Below, piece after piece: positions 23,835-30,433 of a stretch of 46,683 nt of DNA. The stretch spans positions 1 through 46,683 of the forward strand of contig JAQUNZ010000005.1 in assembly GCA_028717345.1 (NCBI GenBank), in the 5' to 3' direction. Numbering within the stretch: the first letter of the stretch is position 1; every line of letters starts with the position of its first letter. The notes under the pieces were generated by a model. The model searched no databases. It was not told where the DNA came from and saw only the letters and a program-made list of their open reading frames with translations. This stretch comes from Candidatus Methanoperedens sp. (lineage in GTDB: Archaea > Halobacteriota > Methanosarcinia > Methanosarcinales > Methanoperedenaceae). The translations under genes and the position numbers were made by a program.

Positions 23835-23963
23835 ATGACAGAAATTCCTGGTCAAAAGTTAACAGAAATTCCAGAAAAGTTAATAGAAATTCGCAATAAG
23901 AAGAGCAGACCAAATTTTAGAGGTTTACAATTAGATCAGATATCTGATCTGCAGGTGGGCTAA
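23835..23963 (+). CDS. possible 42-aa peptide related to recombinase linker
   Basis: The frame reads TEIPGQKLTEIPEKLIEI followed by a basic stretch (NKKSRPNFRG). Both DNA and protein resemble the region between the catalytic and winged-helix parts of the recombinase at 31941 (ELTEFPFQKLT, then GRPPKIIQGF). It may be a decayed fragment left by a duplication. There is no clear ribosome site, so translation is doubtful. Confidence 0.3.
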   Translation: MTEIPGQKLTEIPEKLIEIRNKKSRPNFRGLQLDQISDLQVG

Positions 23964-23972
23964 TTGTAAACC
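23922..23972. repeat. 51-bp hairpin with nested palindrome
   Basis: Outer arms ggtttacaattag and ctaattgtaaacc (13 bp, perfect) enclose an inner 18-bp palindrome (agatcagatatctgatct). The whole could form a long stem or a cruciform. It lies in the gene-poor gap after the structural cassette and may be a regulator site, a replication feature or a structured RNA. Confidence 0.65.
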
Positions 23973-24527
23973 TGATATTCTAATCTCAATTCCTGGTCCA
24001 CGAATCCAGGTATTTAAAATTCAGTATCGGTAGACCATGACAAATTTAATCTGGCAGGTAATAACACAAGGACAGCATAGAAAAAATCGCTTAAATCGCA
24101 TCCTGATGGCTCGACTTTCTAAAAAATACCTCTCAATCCCTGGTCATCCCTCGATCTTAAAGAATGATACAAATATGATTCAATTATGATACTATTTCTC
24201 TCAACCTCTGTCCAGTGATCACCGGAGCGATCCCCTGGCATGGTGCACAAAACTGCGCTTGTGATCACTGAAATACATATTATACCATGAATATAAATTA
24301 CTTCCACTCTCTCGATCCTTGTTATCCATGATTCAGAGCTATTCCTGGCTATCCTCTCACCGGTATCCCTCAAATCCCTTAATCCTTCTTATCCCTTCAA
24401 ATTTTGAGCGAACTCTGGGTTACCTCTGGTATTTGGCTATTCCCCGGGATCTCCTAACTCCTGGTTAATTTTCAAACATTAGCCTCTCGAAAGCCCCTGT
24501 TACAATTTCATCTTCTGACATCATTTT

Positions 24528-25016
24528 TTAAGCAAACTCAGCCCCGCAGTATGGACAGTACCTGGATTTCTCATCGAACTTTCCCCCACATTTACCGCAT
24601 TCATATTTCGGCTCTTTAGGTTTTTCAGGTTCTTTAACCTTTGATCCTGATTTATCAAAATCTAATTCCACCCCACAATGCGGACAGCGTTTTGATTTGT
24701 CATTGAATTTCCCGCCGCATTCAGAGCATTCATATTTTGGTTTTTCAGGTTCTTCAAGCTCTGGTTTTTTAGGCTCTTTAATCTCTGGCTCTTCAGGTTC
24801 TTCATGCTGCGGTTCTTTAGGCTCTTTAATCTCTGGCTTTTCAGGTTCTTCAAGCTCTGGTTTTTTGGGTTCTTTCCCCTTTGATATCCCTTTGCCCCTT
24901 TTCAAATTTTTAACCGTACTTACAGAGATACCATATTCCTCTGCCAGTTCGCTATTCGACATTGTGTTTGCATCCTCAAGGAATTGCTCATGTTGTTCTG
25001 AACTGAATTTAGTCAT
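24528..25016 (-). CDS. HTH protein with Pro/Glu repeat linker and two zinc ribbons, 162 aa
   Basis: Residues 1-40 carry a helix-turn-helix of the resolvase/CENP-B type (NSELAEEYGISVSTVKNLKR). About residues 47-95 are short repeats of KEPKKPELEEPEKP type. Two ribbons follow, CSECGGKFNDKSKRCPHC and CGKCGGKFDEKSRYCPYC, close relatives of the ribbon at 17650. This looks like a sequence-specific regulator or recruiter. The ATG at 25016 is next to a long repeat zone that it might bind. The repeats differ by whole 8-13-residue units, so their number may vary between strains. Confidence 0.68.
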   Translation of the reverse strand: MTKFSSEQHEQFLEDANTMSNSELAEEYGISVSTVKNLKRGKGISKGKEPKKPELEEPEKPEIKEPKEPQHEEPEEPEIKEPKKPELEEPEKPKYECSECGGKFNDKSKRCPHCGVELDFDKSGSKVKEPEKPKEPKYECGKCGGKFDEKSRYCPYCGAEFA

Positions 25017-25069
25017 AGTGTTATAACTGACTCTATGAGAACTAATATATTTTGTCTTTAATAATGTTC

Positions 25070-25450
25070 AATTGACCAGGGTAAAAGGACGTTCAAAACC
25101 TGTCCTCTAAGTATGTCCGATTGGACAAAATTGACCAGGGCAAAAAGGACATTTTTGACCAGGGCAAAAGGACAAATTGACCAGGGCAAAAGCCATTTTG
25201 ACCAGGTCAAATAAAATCGTACAAAAAAAGGACAGGAAAAAGGACAGGACAGAGGACATTCTTTTAAGCCTTAGCATCTTTATTTTTCTGTCCTCAGTGA
25301 ACAGGACAGAGGACAAAAATTGACCAGGGCAAAAGGACAAAATTGACCTGGGCAAAAGGACAAATTGACCAGGGCAAAAGGACATTTGACCAGGTCAAAT
25401 AAAATCGTAAAAAAAAAGGACGTCCTCAGAGGACAGGGACAGAGAACGTT
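25070..25450. repeat. repeat zone of ttgaccagggcaaaaggac units
   Basis: About eight copies of ttgaccagggcaaaaggac, some degenerate, lie in two larger related blocks (about 25129-25262 and 25318-25445). Each block ends with tttgaccaggtcaaataaaatcgta, written here only to show its dyad tgaccaggtca, followed by ggacaggacagagg words. Open frames on the minus strand exist only because the repeat lacks stops. This iteron-like array lies about 850 bases before parA and is a candidate centromere or origin. Confidence 0.7.
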
Positions 25451-25507
25451 TTTCAACCTCTGGATATTCTTGATCCTGAACGATAGAAAAATACATATTT
25501 TGAGAAA

Positions 25508-25518
25508 TTTATATATTA
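25508..25518 (+). promoter_or_regulatory. putative TATA box of the AbrB-like gene
   Basis: The run tttatatatta is centred about 23 bases before the ATG at 25535. There is no ribosome site, so a leaderless transcript is likely. Confidence 0.45.
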
Positions 25519-25534
25519 TCACGAATCATTAAAT

Positions 25535-25732
25535 ATGCTTATGGTTCGATTAAAGAAAGCCTCAGATGGATCATACTCTGTGACTGTCAGGAAAGCTCTG
25601 GTAGAATCAAGGGGATGGAATAAGGGCGATGAAATGACCCTTTTCACCGTAGGCGGGGATATCATGGCATACCCAGGAGATCTCGTACTCCGCAGGACTG
25701 GATATAGTAAAGAAAAGCCAGGCAAGAATTGA
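25535..25732 (+). CDS. AbrB/SpoVT-type small regulator, 65 aa
   Basis: The product has the swapped-hairpin AbrB pattern: MVRLKKASDGSYSVTVRKAL, then WNKGDEMTLFTVGGDIM and a final strand with LVLRR. Such proteins dimerise and bind DNA, often as antitoxins or transition-state regulators. A second in-frame ATG is at 25541. It is related in plan to the protein at 33404 (FNVTIPKDIV, then WKKGDELGF), so the element carries two. No toxin gene is adjacent. Confidence 0.65.
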   Translation: MLMVRLKKASDGSYSVTVRKALVESRGWNKGDEMTLFTVGGDIMAYPGDLVLRRTGYSKEKPGKN

Positions 25733-25984
25733 GAGATCACCTTTTTGTTATAGCAGCTCTCCCCTAAAATATTCTCTGGCATTCCCTCAAAACTATCAGC
25801 TCCACAGATGCTTAATTTCACAATCTTTTTATAGATGCCTCTTCTATTTCATCTCAGGGCGGGTTTTGCTTTTTTTAAAACCACCCCAAACCCTCATGCC
25901 CGCCCACCCATGCTATTAAGAGTTCAAGAGCGATATCCGAGAGATCCCTGTGGCTACCCTCTCGATCCCTGGCAACCAGAAAAT

Positions 25985-26053
25985 CGTTATTTCTTGTCCG
26001 TTATTTCTCCGTTGTTTCTCCGTTACTTGTCCGTTGGGTGTCCGTTGGCTATT
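25985..26053. repeat. tandem 11-bp iterons (cgttatttctc type)
   Basis: One 14-bp and five consecutive 11-bp units: cgttatttctc, cgttgtttctc, cgttacttgtc, cgttgggtgtc and cgttggctatt. The spacing of one helical turn per unit is typical of binding sites for a replication initiator or a ParB-like centromere-binding protein. It lies 245 bases upstream of parA. Confidence 0.75.
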
Positions 26054-26159
26054 CCAACGGGGAGCAGGAATGAATTCGTTTTATGAGAAAAGCTTTGTTA
26101 ACATGAATAATCCATATTAACGAATAATGGTATAATAAGAATGGCATCGACTGCAATGA

Positions 26160-26264
26160 ATTGTACTCGTCATACTTTTCTTTTGGTCGATGCTCTCTAA
26201 CTTCGCTCTAATTTCGTTAAACTTTAAATAGTATGTGGTTATAGTTTGAAAGGACGAGTACAAT
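26160..26264. promoter_or_regulatory. inverted repeat attnnnctcgtc flanking the parA promoter region
   Basis: Perfect 12-bp arms attgtactcgtc (26160-26171) and gacgagtacaat (26253-26264) are 81 bases apart. The right arm abuts a TATA-like tctatattatag that lies about 25 bases before the parA ATG. A regulator bound there would block TFB/TBP entry, as in autoregulated partition operons. Confidence 0.6.
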
Positions 26265-26297
26265 CTATATTATAGTTACTTGTTAGGAACATAAAAT

Positions 26298-27407
26298 ATG
26301 GCAAACCAAACAAGACTTTTGCTTCAAAAACAAGAGGCAAGAACAGAAACAGAAACAAATAAGATAAAAAGAGTATTCCTTGAGCCACTCCCAGAGCAGC
26401 GACGCCAAGCATCGGCAGTCATAGCATTGATGAATAATAAAGGCGGTGTCGGGAAAACATCCCTTTCCCTTGCGTTTGGACTCACGATGGCGCGAAAGAA
26501 TAAGAATGTATTATTCTGGGATAACGACGGGCAGTCAAACCTTACACAACGCCTGGGTGTTACTGACAACATGCTGCAAGAAAGGCGTGTTAACGTGGCG
26601 TTCACGTTGGCTCCTATTGCAGGCTCTAAAGAGAATATTCGCAACCTGCCATTCATATTAGATTATCCTTATTTCATGAGATATAGGGGTTCTACTGGAA
26701 AAGCTGGTCATATTGCTCTAATGGCAGGCAGTCATGATGCGGAACTAGATGCTAATGCGGCGTTCGGAAAGATGAATAGGGACCCTAGGGATTACAAAAA
26801 TATATTTGATTTCTTCAAACAAACCATGGATTTTTACCGCAATTACTTCGACTACATTATAATCGATACCGCGCCTGCTCTGGAAGGCAATATACTTAAT
26901 CAGATGAGTGTTCGCGCAGCAGATAATATAATCGTCCCTATCGATGCCCTGGAGGCTGCCTTGGGCATAGAGCAGCTTATTAAATGGATAGCCGGAGAGG
27001 CAAGCCCTGCAATAACAGGGCGGTTAATGCCACCTGATTTGCTATTCGCTATAGTCAAATACACTAAAGACACTGGAAATAAAAATGAGGTGAAGAACAC
27101 CATAGATATAGATGATAGACTTCGTAATAATGTCTATCGTGCTATAGAGAGTGTATTTGGGGAGTACGTGTGTAAAGAGGGTGTTAAAGCAAAACCAAGT
27201 CTAAAGTCAAAAGTCACCTTCAGAAAGACAGATTACGATGCTGTTGTCAACGAGCTTGAACAAAAGCTTGAGAATAAAGCCCGCCCGAATTTCTATACCA
27301 CCTGGAATATTGAAAAGGCAGATGAGCTTCGCAAATCGCTTGAAGTAATAGCAGAGAAAAACATAGCTAAGAAGCCTGTATTTAAGAATCCAAAATACAC
27401 GCTTTGA
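26298..27407 (+). CDS. parA: ParA-family partition ATPase, 369 aa
   Basis: The deviant Walker A KGGVGKTS (48-55) carries the signature lysine. It is followed by the Walker A' region (NVLFWDNDGQSNLTQRLG) and Walker B YIIIDTAPALEGN. Length and the roughly 40-residue N-terminal extension are common in plasmid ParA and Soj-like proteins. It would move or position the episome by ATP-dependent DNA binding. The gene has its own TATA-like box and probably no leader. Its partner gene follows after 6 bases. ParA on an integrated virus suggests a maintained extrachromosomal state. Confidence 0.92.
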   Translation: MANQTRLLLQKQEARTETETNKIKRVFLEPLPEQRRQASAVIALMNNKGGVGKTSLSLAFGLTMARKNKNVLFWDNDGQSNLTQRLGVTDNMLQERRVNVAFTLAPIAGSKENIRNLPFILDYPYFMRYRGSTGKAGHIALMAGSHDAELDANAAFGKMNRDPRDYKNIFDFFKQTMDFYRNYFDYIIIDTAPALEGNILNQMSVRAADNIIVPIDALEAALGIEQLIKWIAGEASPAITGRLMPPDLLFAIVKYTKDTGNKNEVKNTIDIDDRLRNNVYRAIESVFGEYVCKEGVKAKPSLKSKVTFRKTDYDAVVNELEQKLENKARPNFYTTWNIEKADELRKSLEVIAEKNIAKKPVFKNPKYTL

Positions 27408-27413
27408 GGTACT

Positions 27414-28157
27414 ATGCCGTCAGAATATATCCGCGATCCAGATAAGGTGTTTTTTGAGATATGCAGAAGAGCATATCCTTATTTTTTGCATGCTGACTCT
27501 GATTTCCTTAATAATTTTATACCTCTTATGAGGGCCATTGACATTGCACATAACGATATGAATAAGGCAGATTTGTATGAGTTAGTGCAAAGAGCTACCG
27601 ATTTGCTTGATGACTGGGATGAGGGGCATAAAGGCGTCATGACCGATCTTATTAGACGCCACTATTTCAGGGTAACCTCATTTGAAGAGAGGTTCGCAGA
27701 ACTATATGATTTAGCAAAAGGAAAGCGCGGAAAGAAGGCAGATAAAGAACTATCGGAACTCAAGGAAAGGGTTGAGCAATTATCTATCGAAGTTTCAAAT
27801 TTGAAAACTCTAATGGAAAAGAAAAAAGAAGTGCCATTAGATATTCCCGAAGTTGTTCCCGAAGCTATTCCTGAGGTTGTTCCAGAGATTGTTCCAGAGG
27901 CTGTTCCATTAGAAGTTCCCAAAGAAGTCGAACAAATGAATATGCGAAAAAAGAGATCTTCCCGGCATGAAATAGAACAAAAACTTGAATTGATAAAAAA
28001 TTATCTTAAAACCAATAGGGAAATTGACAATCCAAAATGCAGGGAAATCTGCAATATTAATACAATACAAGCAAGTCATATGCTTCATAAACTTGTGGAA
28101 GAAAATTTTGTTGAAAAAGGAAAGGGTCCTCGACCAAACTATGTGATCAAGGAGTAA
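27414..28157 (+). CDS. putative ParA partner with coiled coil and winged helix, 247 aa
   Basis: It follows parA in an operon. Residues 1-100 are helical. About residues 105-140 form a Lys/Glu coiled coil (ELKERVEQLSIEVSNLKTLM). A Pro-Glu-Val repeat linker (VVPEAIPEVVPEIV) precedes a C-terminal winged-helix (KLELIKNYLKTNREIDNPKC, then ASHMLHKLVEENFVEKG). It has no ParB nuclease motif. Position and DNA-binding tail suggest a centromere-binding partner that replaces ParB. Tandem repeats lie on both sides of the pair. Confidence 0.7.
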   Translation: MPSEYIRDPDKVFFEICRRAYPYFLHADSDFLNNFIPLMRAIDIAHNDMNKADLYELVQRATDLLDDWDEGHKGVMTDLIRRHYFRVTSFEERFAELYDLAKGKRGKKADKELSELKERVEQLSIEVSNLKTLMEKKKEVPLDIPEVVPEAIPEVVPEIVPEAVPLEVPKEVEQMNMRKKRSSRHEIEQKLELIKNYLKTNREIDNPKCREICNINTIQASHMLHKLVEENFVEKGKGPRPNYVIKE

Positions 28158-28164
28158 AGACTAT

Positions 28165-28295
28165 TTTATAGGAAGGAATTAACGAAAGGTAATGAAAGGA
28201 GTTAACGAAAGGAGCTTATCGAAAGGCTTATCGCAGAAGGTTAATGGAAGGAGAGTTATGAGGGAAGGTTATGGGAAAGGTTATGTCATGAAAGA
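28165..28295. repeat. degenerate tandem repeats (aaaggagttaacg type)
   Basis: About ten purine-rich units of 12-15 bases, such as aggaattaacga, aggagttaacga, aaggcttatcgc and aaggttatggga, follow directly after the parA operon. They begin 8 bases after the partner gene's stop. Iterons at both ends of a par operon are typical of centromere sites. No open frame of interest spans them. Confidence 0.65.
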
Positions 28296-28329
28296 GTTTT
28301 CCTGAAATATTAAGGGAATTATCAGAGAA

Positions 28330-28521
28330 TTATTTTTCTGCAAGTTTTTCCAGGATTTTTTCAAGACGCTTATTATGCTCCCGCATTTCTTGATTAAAAC
28401 CTTTTTGTTCCTTGTTATGCTCTCTGATTTCTATAACAAGTGCCGAAGTATCCCCTTTGATGCTTTTTAACACTTCAATTCCCACATCCAGTTTTCTTCC
28501 GATATCAGCAAGCTCATCCAT
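28330..28521 (-). CDS. small coiled-coil protein, 63 aa
   Basis: Almost entirely helical, with heptad-like spacing (GRKLDVGIEVLKSIKG, then EIREHNKEQKGFNQEMREHN with an imperfect repeat of REHNK). It has no DNA-binding or membrane element. Its ATG lies 3 bases after the stop of the upstream gene on the same strand, so it is the last gene of a minus-strand operon. The function is unknown. Confidence 0.6.
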   Translation of the reverse strand: MDELADIGRKLDVGIEVLKSIKGDTSALVIEIREHNKEQKGFNQEMREHNKRLEKILEKLAEK

Positions 28522-28524
28522 AAA

Positions 28525-28941
28525 TCAAAGTGTAAGCATGCCTTTCTCTCTGAGATAATTTCCAGGTCCTTGAGTGCTGAAAGCAGTAGTTGAAATAATT
28601 TTCAGAGGCTCTAAAATAGATTCATTCTTTTCAAAAGCATCTGCCAATAGCCTTAATCCCTCTTCTATTTTTTTGAAATGGATATCCTCAAGTTTCACCG
28701 TTGTATCGCCATTCTTTATTCGCTGAAAACGATCCACAAGTGATTGATAACCAGCCATTAAAACAAGGTCAGCCAGTAAAACGTCATCAGAGAAGCTATA
28801 TCTATAGGTGCGGCTTGTAATTCCATAAGCTCCTGAAAATAAATAAATCTTCTTCTCGATATTTTCCTCTTTTTTCATTAGGGCTTCAACAAGCCTAAGT
28901 TCTTTGACTAATTCTTTTTTGAAGAACTCTTCTTGAGACAT
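28525..28941 (-). CDS. element protein, 138 aa, unknown
   Basis: I start at the ATG at 28941, which overlaps the stop of the upstream regulator by one base (TAATG); a longer frame upstream is not needed. The protein is helical with a basic N-terminal half (FFKKELVKELRLVEALMKKE) and a middle hydrophobic segment (LLADLVLMAGYQSLVDRF). It may be a partner of the winged-helix regulator with which it is translationally coupled. I recognise no family. Confidence 0.58.
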   Translation of the reverse strand: MSQEEFFKKELVKELRLVEALMKKEENIEKKIYLFSGAYGITSRTYRYSFSDDVLLADLVLMAGYQSLVDRFQRIKNGDTTVKLEDIHFKKIEEGLRLLADAFEKNESILEPLKIISTTAFSTQGPGNYLREKGMLTL

Positions 28942-29492
28942 TATGTTGCTCCTCCTGAAATGAGAGACTGTGATCCAGTCAAACATACATTATTCACAGT
29001 AGAAGTGACACTGGTGGGAGTTTTTGCCGGTGTTTCTTTCGCATGCCAGGGAATTGTCAAGCCTTCACCGAAACCATACGCGCCTATCTGTTGTACAAAT
29101 CCATGATTAAAGAGTGTTTCCGCTGCAGCAGGTTGACCTATTAAAGTATGAGGTCTTTGAGTCTCCCAATATTCATGAATTTCATACAGTGTTTCATTGC
29201 CCAGAATGTTTTCAATGAGAGCATTGTTGAGTTGTTCGACAGATTTCACGATAGGTGATTCGTGATTTATGCTATAATATGTGGTAGCTCCTGCCGTTCT
29301 CGTTAAATTCAATAATCCCCATTCAACAAATTTCTTTACGTTTTGGGTAGCAGTAACCCTTGAAACCCCTACCTCTTCAGCCAGTTCAGTGATATTGAAT
29401 TCTATTCCCTCTAATGGCAATAGATATTCAAGCATCCTCAACTCGCTGTTATTTCCCAATAAACCTTCAAAAGGTCTGCTCATGTCTTTCAT
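28941..29492 (-). CDS. winged-helix transcription regulator, 183 aa
   Basis: The N-terminal 80 residues form a winged helix typical of archaeal MarR/ArsR-like proteins: NSELRMLEYLLPLEG, ITELAEEVGVSRVTATQNVK, then a wing with AGATTYYSIN. The rest is helical and then polar (Thr/Val-rich). A TATA-like agtatataac lies about 30 bases upstream in its direction, so it probably has its own promoter and leads the short operon of three. It may govern the choice between integration and virus production. Confidence 0.72.
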   Translation of the reverse strand: MKDMSRPFEGLLGNNSELRMLEYLLPLEGIEFNITELAEEVGVSRVTATQNVKKFVEWGLLNLTRTAGATTYYSINHESPIVKSVEQLNNALIENILGNETLYEIHEYWETQRPHTLIGQPAAAETLFNHGFVQQIGAYGFGEGLTIPWHAKETPAKTPTSVTSTVNNVCLTGSQSLISGGAT

Positions 29493-29588
29493 GCTCCTGT
29501 AGTTGTTATATACTGTAGTATAATAGTAGTAGTAATTCTTAATATAAAAGGTTTTGCAAATTTACTTTACAACGGTGCTAAATAAACT

Positions 29589-29873
29589 TTACAACGGTCT
29601 GATTCTGCCTTTTGTTACTGAATATCCATGTGATCCTAACGCAAAGCTCATTTTTTTGATGTCTGAAATGTAGTATTTGAGTTCTTTTTTCTTAATTGGC
29701 GCAATATACCCTTTCAATAGGTTTTTGATGGCTCTTTCAAAATTTGATGAGAATTTTTTTATGTATAGATGTTCCAGTTTTTTAGAGTGAAAACCCCTAT
29801 CCTTCGCCAGACATCTATTCCTGTACAATAGATTCAAAATAAACAGTTCATCCTCTGAAAGACCGCATGACAT
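29589..29873 (-). CDS. small winged-helix-like protein, 94 aa
   Basis: The sequence has the order helix-helix-recognition helix-wing (SEDELFILNLLYRNRC, then NFERAIKNLLKGYIAPIKK and ELKYYIS). The C-terminus is basic. It starts 9 bases after the stop of the ribbon-helix-helix gene upstream, so the pair is one operon. It could be an accessory regulator. I do not know the family. Confidence 0.55.
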   Translation of the reverse strand: MSCGLSEDELFILNLLYRNRCLAKDRGFHSKKLEHLYIKKFSSNFERAIKNLLKGYIAPIKKKELKYYISDIKKMSFALGSHGYSVTKGRIRPL

Positions 29874-29882
29874 GGGGTTTAC

Positions 29883-30122
29883 TCACTTTTTCCTTCGGAA
29901 ATTCTCTCCCTTTTCAGCAACGACATAGCCTAAGTCCTGCGATTGCTGAAAACCCGTTTTTACAGTAATGGGCTTTTCAATCTCTTCCTGTTTTTCTAAC
30001 CAGAGACGAATTGCTTGGTTAATAGCGTCTCCCGTCTTGATGTTCTTTTCAACAATTTTTGCTCTGAATTTACGATACAGTGGCTCATCAATGTCTTTAA
30101 TAGTTGTAGATATTGTACCCAT
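29883..30122 (-). CDS. ribbon-helix-helix regulator, 79 aa
   Basis: The N-terminus ISTTIKDIDEPLYRKFRAKI leads into VEKNIKTGDAINQAIRLWLE, a clear strand-helix-helix of CopG/Arc type (antitoxin-like). The C-terminal tail is polar and basic. Upstream on the same strand is a cluster of gttac words (agttacaatagttacccg, tagttactgtagttac) that look like operator repeats for this regulator. With its neighbour at 29589 it could be a toxin-antitoxin pair or simply a repressor operon. Confidence 0.65.
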   Translation of the reverse strand: MGTISTTIKDIDEPLYRKFRAKIVEKNIKTGDAINQAIRLWLEKQEEIEKPITVKTGFQQSQDLGYVVAEKGENFRRKK

Positions 30123-30230
30123 ATTACCTCAGTTACAATAGTTACCCGTAACCTATTTATATTTAGGTGTTTCTTTAGTTACTGTAGTTACTTATAACTA
30201 CGGAAACACTGCGTAAGGAAAGTGAACGAC

Positions 30231-30350
30231 ATGGCAATACTTGAATCCAGAAATGAGAGGGTAAAACTACTCAAAGCAGGGTTCACAGGGAAGCAAATAG
30301 AGACGCTATATGTGATTCTCAATTCCCTCTGTGTCGTGAACGTGGACTAG
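30231..30350 (+). CDS. possible 39-aa helical peptide
   Basis: The frame starts at an ATG with an aaggaaagtg stretch upstream and reads MAILESRNERVKLLKAGFTG, then KQIETLYVILNS. The central part resembles a helix-turn-helix half (VKLLKAGFTGKQIETLYV). It may be the N-terminal start of a regulator cut short at a stop, or a real micro-protein. Evidence is limited to composition and start context. Confidence 0.35.
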   Translation: MAILESRNERVKLLKAGFTGKQIETLYVILNSLCVVNVD

Positions 30351-30360
30351 CAGGAAAAAA

Positions 30361-30420
30361 GCAATCCCTGGTTGGAGTTATAAAATCTGAGAGCCAGGAA
30401 TTGTAAGCGTAGCGCCCCAG
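30361..30420. repeat. 60-bp repeat, copy 2 (before recombinase operon)
   Basis: Matches 14173-14234 near the left end over its whole length with small gaps, including aaaatctgagagccagg and cgccccag. Here it ends 13 bases before the recombinase ATG, so it may be an operator or a site the recombinase itself binds. The inverted aatccctgg and ccaggaatt arms are kept with one mismatch. Confidence 0.65.
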
Positions 30421-30433
30421 AACGGAGAAAAAA

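Larger units (their letters stand above)
23726..24527. other. gene-poor stretch with hairpin and CCTGG motifs
   Basis: About 800 bases separate the convergent structural cassette and zinc-ribbon gene. Apart from a possible 42-codon frame and a large hairpin described separately, I see no gene. The second half is pyrimidine-rich on the plus strand, with many degenerate aatccctgg and atccctt words (for example near 23985, 24127, 24345 and 24370). A minus-strand frame at 24119-24373 looks accidental. Confidence 0.5.
25733..26297. other. non-coding region upstream of parA
   Basis: No gene is supported in these 565 bases. It contains the 11-bp iterons at 25985-26053, an inverted repeat around the parA promoter, and a stretch with aatccctgg-like words (for example cgatccctggc near 25963). 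Its position suggests a control and partition region. Confidence 0.55.
30123..30433. other. intergenic control region before the recombinase operon
   Basis: The left half has four to five gttac/gtaac words around 30132-30200, likely operators of the divergent ribbon-helix-helix gene. The middle holds a possible 39-codon gene. The right part is copy 2 of the 60-bp repeat that also lies at the left end. A GGAG-type ribosome site precedes the recombinase ATG. Confidence 0.55.

Noticed and set aside
24119-24373. 84-codon minus-strand frame
   Set aside because: No start signal, no domain, and the sequence is degenerate pyrimidine-rich DNA with repeated atccctt words.
25070-25450. CRISPR array
   Set aside because: The units are irregularly spaced, some directly adjacent, with no unique spacers of constant length and no cas genes nearby. 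It is better explained as iterons.
25107-25522. Two minus-strand frames rich in SFCPGQF and FALVNL repeats
   Set aside because: They are the translation of the ttgaccagggcaaaaggac DNA repeat, which happens to lack stops. Different frames of the same repeat give similar open frames.
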